Counted from the first letter of the stretch, positions 11,107-22,390 are shown. The stretch: 64,000 nucleotides of DNA from Phragmites australis (GCF_958298935.1 NC_084931.1:12303334-12367333); one strand, 5' to 3'. The notes: a model not told the origin generated them from the sequence alone. Numbers and translations: made by a program.

Positions 11107-12195
11107 AATGCTCTTAGATATTTATCAAATGGACTGTTCATACGTAACAAGGAGGGGGTTGCCATCCACACCATTCACCGGAAAGAAGACTTTATATTGA
11201 CATTTCCTCCATTGTTGAAAAATCAATAACAACTCTGTCTCATGGATGACTGGATGAGTGTTTTGGCTCCCTGGTTCTTGTTAATCTCGTAGGTCAGAAT
11301 TACCTTGTGCTGAATCCTTGTGGTTCAGCCTGTTACTATAGGCTCATCTCTTCAACATGATCACTGTCCTAGGCTAAGAGTTGTTATTGACGATTGAAAC
11401 AGAGACGTACTGTCTCAGTAGTGAAGATTGAGCCCAAAAAACTTAAGTACTTGCACCAGAAAACAGATGGGTGCTTTGTTTAGCCTTAGTGTAGTATTAA
11501 AATTTATGTTCTGGAGTAAATACAAAACCAAAAAAATAACTTCATAGAATTTGTTTTAATCTGTACCTTCAGTGAACTCGTGAAGGTGTGGTCCTTTGGA
11601 GTCATTCCTCTAGTGCTGATCTTATTCTCCTTTGTGTGTTCTTTCCATCAGCTTCATTCTTGAATTTAGGTTCCTGCTAATCGTCACTAACTTCTGTTTT
11701 GAATCTGCTTGCATGCTACTTGTGGTCACCCGAGCACAGAAAAAACCAAGTTCTTGTCAAATCCAATCCGAGTTCTTTTCCATTGTTAGCTAAGTTCAGG
11801 TTTGGCCCAACCAGTTTCACTTTCTGTTCTGCAACAATTCTGCGATCGTGCAACTCTGTTTTGAATTCTTGCTTGTTTCAGCCAAGAAGAATGTGAAGTG
11901 GTCTGAACAAAAGGAAGACGGACAAGAACCTCAACATGTTTGGCTGAGTGTTTTGTCTCCTGATGTACTGTCTCACTCTTGCGTGAGTTGATTTTTAGAA
12001 AGGTCATGCATAACTTGTTTCTACTCGCCTGTCATCTGTTCTGAAAGTTCTTTTGAAATGAATATCCAATTCTTCGACACAACAGTCAACTACGCAGATA
12101 TTGGGATCATCACGGCACTGAAAAGCCTTGGGATACTTAAGCCTCAAAGGCACAGAATCTAACCACGTATCAGTCTAGAATTCAGTTTTTTCCCC
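11107..12195. other. No recognisable gene
   Basis: AT-moderate sequence without a supported ORF. A short diverged repeat (TGAGTGTTTTG with CTCC shortly after) occurs near 11256 and 11946. Nothing else could be assigned. Confidence 0.4.
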
Positions 12196-12199
12196 ACTT

Positions 12200-12425
12200 T
12201 GAACTGAAGTCCAGCACCTTACTTAAACTGGCAACGTATCCTGTGAAACTGTCTGTGCCGCTGCATCCCTGCATCTGCTCACCGTGGCTGCTTTGTTCAA
12301 AATCCAACGATACAGCAGTGCTCCATTGTTTCTCTGTTGTTTCTCGCCTATGCACACACTCGAGCCTCACGCCATCAGTGTCAAACGGAGCAGCGCCCCC
12401 AACCCACCCCGTCACATGCTCAACC
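12200..12425 (+). repeat. Left arm of a long inverted repeat (candidate MULE TIR)
   Basis: The arm matches, in inverted orientation, 19225-19430 at roughly 75-80% by eye. Shared strings include CAAAATCCAAC, AGTGCTCC, CACGCCATCAG and CGCCCCCAACC. It lies directly upstream of a host-like exon and reads inward as a promoter/leader. Confidence 0.65.
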
Positions 12426-12540
12426 TACCCCAGACGCGCTCAACTCCCCTGTGCAGCCCATCCCTTCCCTTCCTGACCAGCTGCCGGCGCCACACTACTA
12501 TTCCCTTCCCTCCTCTCCGGTGCCCAAGTACCTGCTCGAA

Positions 12541-12988
12541 ACGATGAGACACGGTGGCGACCTGGGGATCCGGCGGCACTGCTGGTCTCGCCCGCTCCGG
12601 TCGCGGAAGCCCGAGGATCTAGCGGTGCCACCTAGAGTTCTGCCTCCTCCTCCTCGATTGCCGCACCACCGACATCGCCTCCCGCGCCCTCGTCGCTCGG
12701 GCCAATATTGACGCCGCTCGCGCCCGCTGCCACGCCATGACCCGCGAACTTAGGCAAGCAACCCATCTCCCTCTCTCTCTCCTCCCACCAAGAATTGGTA
12801 TCCTCTCGTTTTAGGTGAATTTCCGCATCTGCATGTTTGGTGAGGGTCGAGATCGAGGAGGTGGAGCGGAGGGAGGAGGATTGGGACCACTTGTACGAGG
12901 CCAAGATTAAGGAGACGGAGGAGTTCCAGTGGTGTCGTGGCGGTTTGAGGCAAAGGCTCACGAGGAAGTGCAGAGGCTAAGGGATATG
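12541..12988 (+). pseudogene. Captured host-gene fragment: coiled-coil protein, two exons, interrupted by hAT
   Basis: Exon A reads LLLLDCRTTDIASRALVARA followed by NIDAARARCHAMTREL, ending at about 12752. It joins through an 92-bp intron with a GC donor (GCAAGC) and an AG acceptor at 12843-12844. The second exon reads VEIEEVERREEDWDHLYEAK and then IKETEEFQ. After a frameshift it continues as WRFEAKAHEEVQRLRDM. The reading frame resumes on the far side of the hAT element at 16931 as VSQ. The composition (Glu/Lys/Arg-rich heptads) indicates an alpha-helical coiled coil. I recall similar uncharacterised grass proteins but cannot name it. An upstream ORF in another frame (from 12543) suggests a further frameshift near the 5' end. 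The fragment sits just inside the left inverted arm, as in Pack-MULE captures. Confidence 0.6.
12981..12988. repeat. hAT target-site duplication (left copy)
   Basis: GGGATATG, identical to 16923-16930. Confidence 0.95.
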
Positions 12989-15900
12989 TAGGGATGAAAA
13001 CGGACAGGAACGGTCGGGAAAACCCTCTAACCATTTTCACTTTCATATTTTCTCAGCCAGACGAAAACGAAAACGGGATAGATGGGAACGGAAACGGTTG
13101 GGACATAATCGGAGAGTTGAAAACGAACCAATCTGATAGGGAAAATACCGGTATCGGTCGGGATTTGAAAAACACAACGAAAACAGGAACACACAAAACC
13201 ATCAGTCAAAGAATTCGTGGAAACAGGAAAATTCATGGAATCTAAAAAATCAAACAAAGACACATACATCAGTCAAAGAAAATAACCAATTATTGCACAA
13301 TTATAAATGGTAAACTATTTAAATTATCACCTTTTCTTGCTGCAGCTACCCAATCTTTGGTGCAAATTAATGCTTGTACCATCTCAGGATCAAGACGGCT
13401 GCGATAAGGATCAATGACACTGCCACCAGCACTAAAAACAGACTCTAAAGCAACCGTTGACACTTGTATGGCCATCATATCACGGGTAATTTGTGAAAGA
13501 ATAGGATAGTCTTCTGTATGGTTCTTCTAATATGCTAAAATGTCAAATTGGCTCTGCTTCAAAAGTGGCTCTGCCATGTATTTCTCCAACTCACTTAGGC
13601 CATCTCTATCAGGGCCACAATCATCATATAAGAAGCTTTCAAGTTCATCATTTCTATTTCCCATGAGCTCATCTATTGGGTTTGTAGGTTCATTCACATT
13701 ACTCTTTGCCTTTGAAGATATAGGTGCAGAACTAGCGTAAAATTATACACCTTCTTTACAACACTAACAAACTCTTCAAGGTGAGATACAAACCACCATA
13801 GAACTTTCTCATGTAAAATTCTATAAGCTTTTTCTTGTACCTAGGATCAAGAAAGCATGCCACTGCAAGAGCAGTACTAGACTTGTTCCAATATTTCTCA
13901 AACTTTGTATCCATAGCAGTTGCCATTTCACTAATAATGAAATTTCCACTAACTTTCCATTTATCAAGCAATTCTTTTATCTCACAGAAACCTTTATAAA
14001 ACATATTTGCAGTTAGATATGAAGTACCAGAGAGAAGTTCAGTAAGATCATAGAATTTCATCAAGCACTGAAAAATAGTTATAGCCATATTTCATTCATC
14101 AGAAGATGGAGAAATTTTCTCATACCTACGGCGATCCGAGGACTTAAGCCTCACAAAAGCAGGCTTGTAGTACAAGGCATCCCTCAGCATCAGATAGGTT
14201 GAATTCCACCTAGTTGAAACATCAAGTGAGAGACCCTTCGTTGTATTCAACCCACACTCAGTGGCACGCTTTATGAGTTCCTCCCATTGCAACGGAGAGC
14301 CCTTTACAGCTAATACAAGTGCTTTAATCTTCTCAATTGTTTTTAAAATTACACTTAAACCATCTCTAGCAACCAAATTGAGTATGTGGCAGGCACATCT
14401 CACATGAAAAAATATACCATCACAAACTAAAGAAGCATGAACATCCTTGAGATCAGTAATTATGTCGTTAACTGCCACTTCATTTGCACTAGCATTGTCC
14501 AAAGTTAATGCAAACAATTTCTTCTCAATGTACCACTTGACCATAAGTTCAGAGAAGGTCTGTGCCAACTTCTTACCAGTATGTCGTCCTTCTACATGAA
14601 AGAAACCCGCAATTCTCTTCTGAATATGCCAATCATCATCTATCCAATGAATGGTGATACACATGTATGATTTGTTTTGACATGACGTCCACATGTCCAT
14701 GGTTGCACTAAAGCGGCAATGAACATTTTTAAATTGTGCATACAATTTATCCTTTTCTTCCAAATATATGTCCATGATTTCCTTTCTAACAGTGACACGA
14801 AACTTGATTGGAAAGTTAGGGTGCAATGATTTAATAAACTCAACAAAGTAATCATGCTCAACTATATTAAAAGGATACTCATACATGATTATTGCCAAAT
14901 ACAATTTCTTGAGACTAGCTTCCTGATCATACCTGTAAGGCTCAACAACAGTAATGTCTTTTCCATGATCCTTTTCCACTTTGAGTTGTTGCTGCCCTTT
15001 TACTATACTATGAGCTGACTTCAAATGATTCTGAAATCCAGATGTTCCATGATAGCTCTCAGCCTTATATTTGGTCTTGCAATTTGGAAAGTTGCAATAT
15101 CCCCAGCACTGCTCATACTTCTTCCCATCCACCTCTACTATCTCTATTTTCTTGGTAAAGTACTGCCAGACATCATATGTGCACTTCTTCTGTCACTTTG
15201 CAGTTGTCTGAGATTCTAGCCTATCATCAACAATAACAACATTAGGATTTGGAGCTACATCATTACCCTGCTCCTGTGTATGTGTGCCACTGCCATCAGT
15301 GCCAATAGAAACCCTCTCAACTGCAGGTGTTGAAGATGATGCTGACACACCGAGATATACACTCGAACTAACACTTTGAACTTCGTTTGCCTTTCTCTTT
15401 GGTCCTGACAAGAATCAATAATACAAGAATCAATAAAAGGCTTTTACAATTCTACTAGCTAAACTAGAGAATATGAGCAATGTCTTATTCCTGTGCTAGA
15501 TATTACAAGAATCCTTATTTCAAAACAAATTGATGACACAATAGATTCTTGGATAAAAACACAAATAAATGAACATAGGACATTATATCATTGTCATGGG
15601 GAATAAGATTGATTCAGATAAAAAATAAAATGTGAATCTATGTGCTTGGCCTCATATGACACCAGTACTACATGAAAAAAATTAACAAGCGTGCAGCAAA
15701 TTTCACACCAATGTCGAGCTGAATTCGAATGAACACTTCGTAAAATCATCATTTCATATTCATCACAGTGACTAGAACACTTTGTAACACTGAACACTTC
15801 GTGACAAGTCATCTTCTATCCACGAGCAATATAACCAATTCTGCAGAGATGTATTGCTAGGATTGATGGTCATAGTTTGGATACTTGGAGTGGAGGTGTA

Positions 15901-16922
15901 CTTGCAGTAGAGCTGTCCGTCTTGGCATCGACTGTAGGTGTCGGCGGCGGCGCCTCTAGGAGCAAGCGGCCCAAACCCAGGTACTTCTCCGGTGGCCTCG
16001 AGCCAGAAGGGGCTTCTCCAGTTGGTAGCATCACGAGTTTCCCGGAGAAGGGGGGTCGGGAGGGCATCAGCACTTGGCAGTTCGGGCATCTGCAGCTCTG
16101 CTGACTGCTACCGGCTGCCGCTCAATTGCTGGCTTGCTGCCGCTCTGGAGGCTGGAGCAGGAGCACCGGCCACCGACACCGAGCACACAAGCTCCTGGGC
16201 GACGTGCCGACGGCGACTGCGATTCTGCGAAGGCCGAAGGGGCCACGACTCCACAGCTCCACCAGTGGCGGAACAGTTTGATGCGGACGGTCGGCGCGCA
16301 GGACAGCGACCAGCGGGTGGTCGGCGGATACTGGCGAAGCCGAAGTGGGCAAGTGGGGACCTCCTGCCTCCTAGGCAACAGCCGACAGGGCGAGTCTCGA
16401 GCGCGTAGAGCGCCTGGCAGCTGGAGTGCGCGTAGCGCCTGGCGTACTGGCGGCTGGAGTGTGCAGACTGCGGAGCTCCAGGTGGGCGACGGCCAACTGA
16501 TGGAGTGCGCGGAGCAGCGGAGCGCCTGGCAGGCGGTGGCTGGAGTGCGCCTATGCGGCGTGCGCGGAGCTCCTAGTCCTAGCAGCTAGGCGACACTGAC
16601 TGTGGATTAGCGGATGTGCTGCACGCCGAGCCACTAAGCCACCGACGGCACATGGGCCTTAGTGGGCTAGGGTTGCGGGAGATGTATTCAAGCCTTATCC
16701 CGCGAAGGAAAAACGGGAGGAAAACGGGAATATCCTGCATAAAAATAGGAAAATGACAAAACAGACGAAAATATCTCAAACCATTTTTGGTACCGTTTTC
16801 GCCAAACCTATACCATTTTCGTCCCGTTTCCAGATAAGATTCGAAAATACGAAAACGAACGGGAAAAAATGGGATACGACACCGGGACGGGACGGGATTT
16901 TCCCGTTCCGTTTTCAACCCTA
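12989..16922. mobile_element. hAT-superfamily DNA transposon, 3,934 bp
   Basis: The left terminus reads TAGGGATGAAAACGG. The right terminus, read on the minus strand, is TAGGGTTGAAAACGG, a 14/15 inverted repeat. It is flanked by a perfect 8-bp TSD, GGGATATG. Subterminal regions (about 12995-13215 and 16680-16915) are packed with GAAAACG/AACGG motifs in both orientations, as expected for transposase-binding sites. It carries a minus-strand transposase gene (13290-15411). A GC-rich segment (15860-16620) lies upstream of the transposase start and could be its leader or promoter region. ORFs within that segment have no family signature. Confidence 0.95.
13290..15411 (-). pseudogene. hAT transposase (BED zinc finger, RNase H-like core, C-terminal dimerisation), broken
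   Basis: Translation runs from MSGPKRKANE (15411). The BED finger reads CNFPNCKTKY and then FQNHLKSAH, a CCHH arrangement. The catalytic-core region includes FSATMDMWTSCQNKSYM, LTLDNASANEVAV (a typical hAT DN motif) and VRCACHILNLVARDGL. It continues as LSLDVSTRWNSTYLML, YWNKSSTALAVACFLDPRYK and the dimerisation block VSTVALESVFSAGGSVIDPY. Length and domain order match plant hAT transposases. Three in-frame stops are visible: TGA at 15193-15195, TGA at 14092-14094 (SPSSDE*NMAITIF, where a Trp codon is likely ancestral), and TAG near 13530 (DILAY*KNHTEDYP). There is also one frameshift near 13740-13756. The N-terminal blocks share one frame, so decay is recent. It cannot encode a full protein, although the termini look mobilisable in trans. 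Confidence 0.92.
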
Positions 16923-16930
16923 GGGATATG
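16923..16930. repeat. hAT target-site duplication (right copy)
   Basis: GGGATATG. Deleting the element plus one copy restores the exon reading ...EEVQRLRDM-VSQ. Confidence 0.95.
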
Positions 16931-17813
16931 GTATCTCAAGTATGGTCCCAATCCTAGCTTGTTTAGGCTAATTGCAAGTGGTAGCATTGGCATCTGTGTG
17001 AATGGGTGAATTGTTAATTTGATTCACTTTGTATCTGTAGATTCCTCTAGACAATGGTGAAGCCCGGATGCAATTGAGCAATTGAATGAGGATGTTCCAC
17101 TTCTCCACCTGAATCTGTTCTAGAGCTTTAGTAGTTCAGTCTAACTAGCTGGAAATACAATTTGCATTGCTTGCTATGCTTCATGTTTGTAGACGAGTTC
17201 GTGATCTATTTGTGTGCTGTCAAGAACAACTTTTGCATTCAAGTTCCCTACAAATTCCCTCTTGAAGCCTTGTCATTGCCATTGCCTGTTGGGATTGCTA
17301 CCAGTGGAGCATCAAAGTGGTGTGAAAGCTTGAGTGAACCATTACAGATTCTATAGTGCAATGTAATTCTGTAGTGCAATGAGTGGAGAAAAGTAATTAT
17401 ATAATGCAATGAATCTTTTAAACTTAGGTTTCAGATTATCAAAACTAATGTATCAATTTGTACAGATTCTATACCACATTGTACAGATTTGACATTCATG
17501 TTTGTGAATAAAAGAGGTGGGAATTTTCAGAAATACTCATTTGGCCACATACATTAAGCTGTTGTAAATAAATTTATCTATTTTGTTGAATATGAACATA
17601 TTGAGTAATGGTATCTCCAACAGACTCCAAAAAATTCACTCCAAAAACCCCATATAAGGAGTCTTCTTAATAAGTGTCCCTCCCAATATCACTGTACTCT
17701 CCAATAGACTTCCAATATCTAACTCCCTATATCCCAACGGCTATATTTTTAAATGGCTACAATTTAAACTGCGATATTTTTAATAACTATTTTTAAACCT
17801 ATAAATATTAACA

Positions 17814-18062
17814 GCAATTACCATTCAAGTCATGGTAACAATAGTTATAATTTGGGCATGGACAACGTAACTCTATTTATGACATTGATAGGTGCACTGT
17901 GACTGTAGTTACCATTGAACTCATGGTAACAATAGTTAAAACTCGGGCATGGGAAGTGTAACTCTAATTATGACACTGGCAGGTGCTTTTCGACCGCAAT
18001 TACCATTCAAGTCATAGTAACAATAGTTACAATTCAAGCATGGGCAGCATAACTAGAGTAAA
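17814..18062. repeat. 91-bp tandem repeat, about 2.7 copies
   Basis: Units begin at 17814, 17905 and 17996, each opening with a variant of GCAATTACCATTCAAGTCAT and containing GGTAACAATAGTTA. The array lies immediately downstream, in transcription terms, of the FAR1-like relic. Confidence 0.85.
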
Positions 18063-18075
18063 CAGAATTACAATA

Positions 18076-18960
18076 CCCGCACGCTATGGTAAATGTGTTT
18101 ACAACATGTAGCAATCTACAGGATTTTTGGACACATTGCCATCATGTGTAATGCTTTGAACACAACAGTTGTCTCTTGTGGCAATAACTTCATGCTGAAA
18201 TTGCTCAAACACTGCATATGTGAATACCTCACTTCCTTGTTTCTCCATTGCCCACTATGTCATAAGCTAAGGTGTCGTATGAATGCTAGTGTTGTCCGCC
18301 ATCAACTCCTCCTGTCGTTGGCATTCTAAAGCTGTATCAAATCTAAGCTATAACTCAACAAAAGCCAGCTTGCAATGAATGAAACGATTAAAAAACGAAT
18401 TTGCACTTTTCGACCTTGACATGGTTCGAAGAATGCCTACTAAAGATATGTCTATAAAATAAGTTAGTATCTATGACTCTCGAATATCAAATCTGTTACA
18501 AAACCACTCGTTACCCTCTATGCCAAATTCTGAAATGATAGAAGTCCACTATGCCTCAACCTCAGCTGGGGTTTCTGATCCCCAAACATACAAGCTTATC
18601 CTATTCCAAAACTCAGGGTCTTCTCTAACTGCCAGACCAACCTTTTTCGGACACTTTTTCCATCATATGCCACATGCATAACCTATAAACCGTGCTTCAA
18701 AAAACTGAAACAATAGCATTTGCTATGCTCTTAGCTTCATCGGTGATTATGAGTCTAGGTGTTATCCCTCCCGTTGCTCTAAGGAATGTCTCAAATAACC
18801 AAATGTATGAATCAGTTTGCTCATTTGCTAAAAATGCGACTCCAAAACACACACTTTGTAACTCGTGGTTGACTCTCGTAAAATGATGCAAAAATCGTGT
18901 TGTACTGATTAGTGGTGTATGTAGAATCAAAGGATAATATATTACCGAAATGACTGTAAA
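18076..18960 (-). pseudogene. FAR1-related/MULE transposase fragment
   Basis: The minus-strand translation shows the MULE transposase core of FAR1/FHY3-type proteins: FLHHFTRVNHELQSVCFGVA, FLANEQTDSYIWLFETFLRA and GGITPRLIITDEAKSIANAI (core Asp in TDEAKS). After a frame change it continues with VGLAVREDPEFWNRISLYVW, GIEGNEWFCNRFDIRES, RSKSANSFFNRFIHCKLAFV and EVIATRDNCCVQSITHDG. In intact proteins these precede a SWIM zinc finger, which I do not see. Multiple stops and frameshifts are present. It is transcribed inward from the right inverted arm, as a MULE transposase would be. It could instead be a domesticated FRS gene copy, but the context favours transposon origin. Confidence 0.8.
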
Positions 18961-19224
18961 AACAAATAGCCTAATTGCTGCCATCCGATCGCCAGCACAA
19001 CCGGCATCGTTGCTGTAGGGTTTCCTGCTTCGGACTGCTATCCGCCTTGCCGCTATGCTCCAAGGACGCATACCAATCGCCGCCTTGCTGCTATCATCCG
19101 AGGTTGCTATACACGTTCCAATCATCGTCCACCAGCCGCGTGCCAATCTCTGCCTGCCCGTCGCTCACCAGTCGCAGCTGAACGACCAACGACCAACTTG
19201 GGGCCAGGTTTCCGTTTGGCGCGT

Positions 19225-19430
19225 TGGTTGGGGGCGTTGCTCTGTTTGACGCTGATGGCGTGAAGCTCGAGCGTGCGCACAAGCGCGAAACAACGGAGCA
19301 CTATTATATTGTTGGATTTTGATCGAAGTGGCCACGATGAGCAGATACAGGAATGCAGAGGTGCAACCGGTTTGACAGAATACGTTGCTACTTAAACCTG
19401 TGTTTCACCTTGTAAAGTCCCCAGTTAGAA
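19225..19430 (-). repeat. Right arm of the long inverted repeat (candidate MULE TIR)
   Basis: Reverse-complement counterpart of 12200-12425. The outer borders and a 9-bp TSD could not be located by eye because homology fades outside this core. Confidence 0.65.
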
Positions 19431-19842
19431 CTGATAGAAGCCAGCGCTCTTGGGTTCATCGAAAATACAGGTACACATGCATTTTCTCTCAAGCAGTACA
19501 CAATAATCACTAGAATCATCCCTCATGATTTTCTAAATCCGTTTATTCAGTAAAGAGATATTTATGACTATCATTTATAATCTCTAGAGCTCCATTTTTT
19601 TAAGGCCTATGATATTCAAATTTGTTAGAACATGTTCAGCCAACTCGGTATCCCACTCCCCATCGCTAGATATAGCGATTCAGAAAAGAAATAAAAACCT
19701 CGCTACTCCCCTCGCCATTTTCTTGGCTCGCCATCCCATCGCTACCACCCCACCTACCCTCCCATCGCGGCGTATACAGATTCACCGCTCCTCACGAGAA
19801 GCTCACCACATCGCCGCAAAGAAATCCTCCCGAATCGTCGCC

Positions 19843-20429
19843 ATGGCAGCCGCCACACCGGCATGGTGAGTAGGTCAAGTGGCGGAGTGGAATCCTGGTC
19901 TGGCCGTTTACATTCTTGACTGAATATCTTAATGAAAAATTTTGTTCGCTGTGCAGCTCCGTGAAGGAAGTACTCCCATCTCCCCTTACCTCCGCCTCCG
20001 AGCCCCCTCCCCTTTTCGACGGCACGACCAGGTAAGTGTTTCTTACCTAGTAATTGCATATTTCCACTTGTGCACAGATATCAGGAGGAAAAAGTTAACC
20101 CCTCTTTTTTCCCGTGGTCTCATGAAGGTTGTACGTTGCTTACCACTGGAGCACAACAACCAACCTTGGATTTGGTTAAGTACATGAATAACAATTTCAA
20201 AGGCCCATCATTTCTTCCTGATGTAAGACATATATTTGATCGGCATCAGTGCAATGGTTGCGAATATGGAATAGCTTCTCAGGCTTGTTAGTCTGAAATT
20301 CTGAATTCGGAAAATTGCAGGATTCTGCAAAGAAGCAGTTTGCTGAGGAGTTGCTTGCATATACCGATGAGTTTAACAAAGCAATATACTCATCCGTAGT
20401 CTCCAAGGAAGATGTATCCAATGAAACTG
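19843..20429 (+). pseudogene. Lambda-class glutathione transferase (GSTL/IN2-1-like) fragment with introns
   Basis: Exon 1 (19843-19865, donor GTGAGT) and exon 2 (19957-20031, acceptor CAG, donor GTAAGT) splice in frame to MAAATPACSVKEVLPSPLTS followed by ASEPPPLFDGTTR. This is the N-terminus typical of grass lambda GSTs, which reduce glutathionylated quercetin-type substrates in the cytosol or plastid. The following thioredoxin-fold exon with the catalytic Cys is missing. Remains of the next exons read LEHNNQ, then LDLVKYMNNNFKGPSFLPD (around 20145-20220). After a second intron come DSAKKQFAEELLAYTDEFNK and AIYSSVVSKEDVSNETG (20321-20429). The C-terminal exons are absent. Retained introns show it was captured as genomic DNA, not as cDNA. 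It lies upstream of, and on the same strand as, a PPR fragment, both before the Helitron 3' end. Confidence 0.85.
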
Positions 20430-20479
20430 GTCAGAGCACTCGACTGCATGTTTTACGTATTTGAAGAGGTTGTAATTTG

Positions 20480-21050
20480 TATCATGTGCTACGGGACTCC
20501 GCCCCCGCAGCAGCACGCGACTCCGCCGCCGCGGCCTGATCCTACGGCAGGACCAGGGGAGATGATGGTGTTGTGCCAGGAGGGGTGGGTGAAGGATGCG
20601 GTGGAGCTGCTCGCCAAGGGAGCGTGCGCCGACCCGCCTGCCTTCTACGAGCTCGTCGCTGTCTGCTCAAACCCTATGGTACTAGATGAGGCGAGAAGGT
20701 GCACGACTTCTTCCTCCGCTGTCCCTTCCGCAGCGACCTCAAGGTCAACAACAAGCTGCTCGAGATATACGACAAGTGAGCTGCCATGCCCCATGCCATG
20801 CCCGCAGGATGTTCGGTAATACTGCTGAATGGAACATGGACTCATGGCACATCATGATCGACGGCTACACCGTGAACGGGCTTCGAGATGAGGCACTGCG
20901 GCTGTTTGAACTGATGAAGGAGTGCATGGAACCACAATTCGTGCTCGTGCTCAATGTTTGTTGGCGTAATGGCGTTCCTTTACTTTGAAGCCCTGTCCAG
21001 GAACCATGGCATTGAGCCTGGTGTGGAGCACTATGTTGGCTATGAACATC
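20480..21050 (+). pseudogene. PPR-DYW protein fragment (At2g15690/MEF8-like group)
   Basis: Blocks in three frames read VLCQEGWVKDAVELLAKGA, ADPPAFYELVAVCSNP, VHDFFLRCPFRSDLKVNNK and LLEIYDK. A stop replaces the expected Cys of the next motif. They continue as NMDSWHIMIDGYTVNGLRDE, ALRLFELMKEC, FVLVLNVC and ALSRNHGIEPGVEHYVG. These correspond to consecutive pentatricopeptide motifs of the short DYW-class plant PPR proteins that act in organellar RNA editing. The E/DYW C-terminus is missing. The fragment has a stop and at least two frameshifts. It directly follows the GSTL fragment with no intergenic spacer of its own, which is typical of Helitron gene capture. Confidence 0.85.
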
Positions 21051-21447
21051 GTTATTTTCTCTCATTTCATCAGTACTCCATGGTGATATCAGCAGCTGTT
21101 CATTTGGAATATGGTTGTTCCTTTACTATCTGTGTCTGCTATGCGATTAAATACCTATTTTTTCCCAAGAATTATGTTAGGTCTCTAATGATAGGTTACT
21201 GATGTTTTTAGGCATCACAATTATTGCCTGAGTATTTGCATGTCTTGGAGAATTTTTCTAGCCTATTTCCATACAAGAAATGGGACGATGGATTGAGTTA
21301 ATTATCTTTTGCTTTGCTCACATCTTATAACTAGGCTTCCTATTGCTGGGATTTTTTTATCTCCTTAATTCTAGAAAGCACTTCCATTGAACGTATAAAC
21401 TTTTATTGTTTGATTTTTTACCATACCTATATCCGTATTAACAATTA

Positions 21448-21713
21448 GAACATCCTCAACCATATTCACTTCATTTCGTTCCCTTCCTGATTCCCCTCCT
21501 TGTTCCCATTTCCTTTATTTTCTCTCATCTCTAATAGTTTCCATCGAATGGATTTGTGAAAGGAAAAGAGAGATAATCCCGTCTTGAAGGGAACATCCTT
21601 GGGAATCCTTTCATTACAGGAATCGTGAAGGGAAACTGTTGGAGTACTGAAGGGAACGAAAATTTCTTCGCGAAGGGATTCTTGTCCGCGAAGGGAATCC
21701 CTTGGAGATGCTC
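21448..21713. mobile_element. MITE of about 266 bp with GAGCATCTCCAA-type end
   Basis: The right end, read inward on the minus strand, begins GAGCATCTCCAAGGGATTCC. The left end begins GAACATCCTCAACC. Internal inverted copies of TTCCCTTC/GAAGGGAA are frequent. No ORF is present. Superfamily and TSD are not clear. Confidence 0.55.
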
Positions 21714-21734
21714 AGCACTTCAATGTAAAAAATA

Positions 21735-21983
21735 CTCCCTCTGGTCATAAATACTTGACGCTTTGACTAAGATCCGGTCAAACTTTTAAAACTTTGATCG
21801 TCAATAGCTTCCAAAATATTTAGTTTGAAAAAATAAAAATTATACGTGTAGATTTGTTTTGAAAAATACTTTCATAATATTATATTTTAATTAGATATTA
21901 TAACTATTTTCTAATAGAAAATAGTGGTCAAAGTTTAACGTCGAAGACCGTGAAAGATGCCATGTCTTTTTTACCGGAGGGAG
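21735..21983. mobile_element. Stowaway-like MITE (249 bp) with TA target-site duplication
   Basis: It starts CTCCCTCTGGTCATAAATAC and ends CCGGAGGGAG, flanked by TA on both sides (21733-21734 and 21984-21985). AT-rich interior and no ORF. These are the hallmarks of grass Stowaway (Tc1/mariner-derived) elements. Confidence 0.9.
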
Positions 21984-22390
21984 TAATGAGAAACTAAAAG
22001 TTTATTTTTCTACCTCATTGAACGTATAAACTATGTAGTGGCATAGAAAGCTGAAAGAGACAAGAGTAATTAAACCAATCAGAAACTTACAGCTGAACAA
22101 GCTTCTTATGCAAAGATGTCAAATGCTAACTGCTAACAGTTTTAAGCTCTTTTCTATATGCGAAGCTGGCAGTTGGCAACTATCCTATATGTTGTCAGTT
22201 AAACCGCATATTGTACATGTGATGAAGAATTATCTATTTTCTTCAAGAACTATGAAATAAATCTGATTGAATTTCACCTATCTTCCTATCCAATGACCTA
22301 TATATCTGGATCCAATGCAATATTTGCTATTCTAATTTGAATATTAGTTTTTTTGGTTACTATTATTCATGAAATCTGTGTTTTCCCTTC

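Noticed and set aside
15877..16589. Long GC-rich plus-strand ORFs inside the hAT element
   Set aside because: Several overlapping frames are open on both strands, as expected for high GC content; no domain or family signature. Treated as transposase leader or spacer.
19843..20429. A functional GSTL gene
   Set aside because: The exon with the catalytic Cys and the C-terminal exons are absent, and the remaining middle exon is frameshifted.
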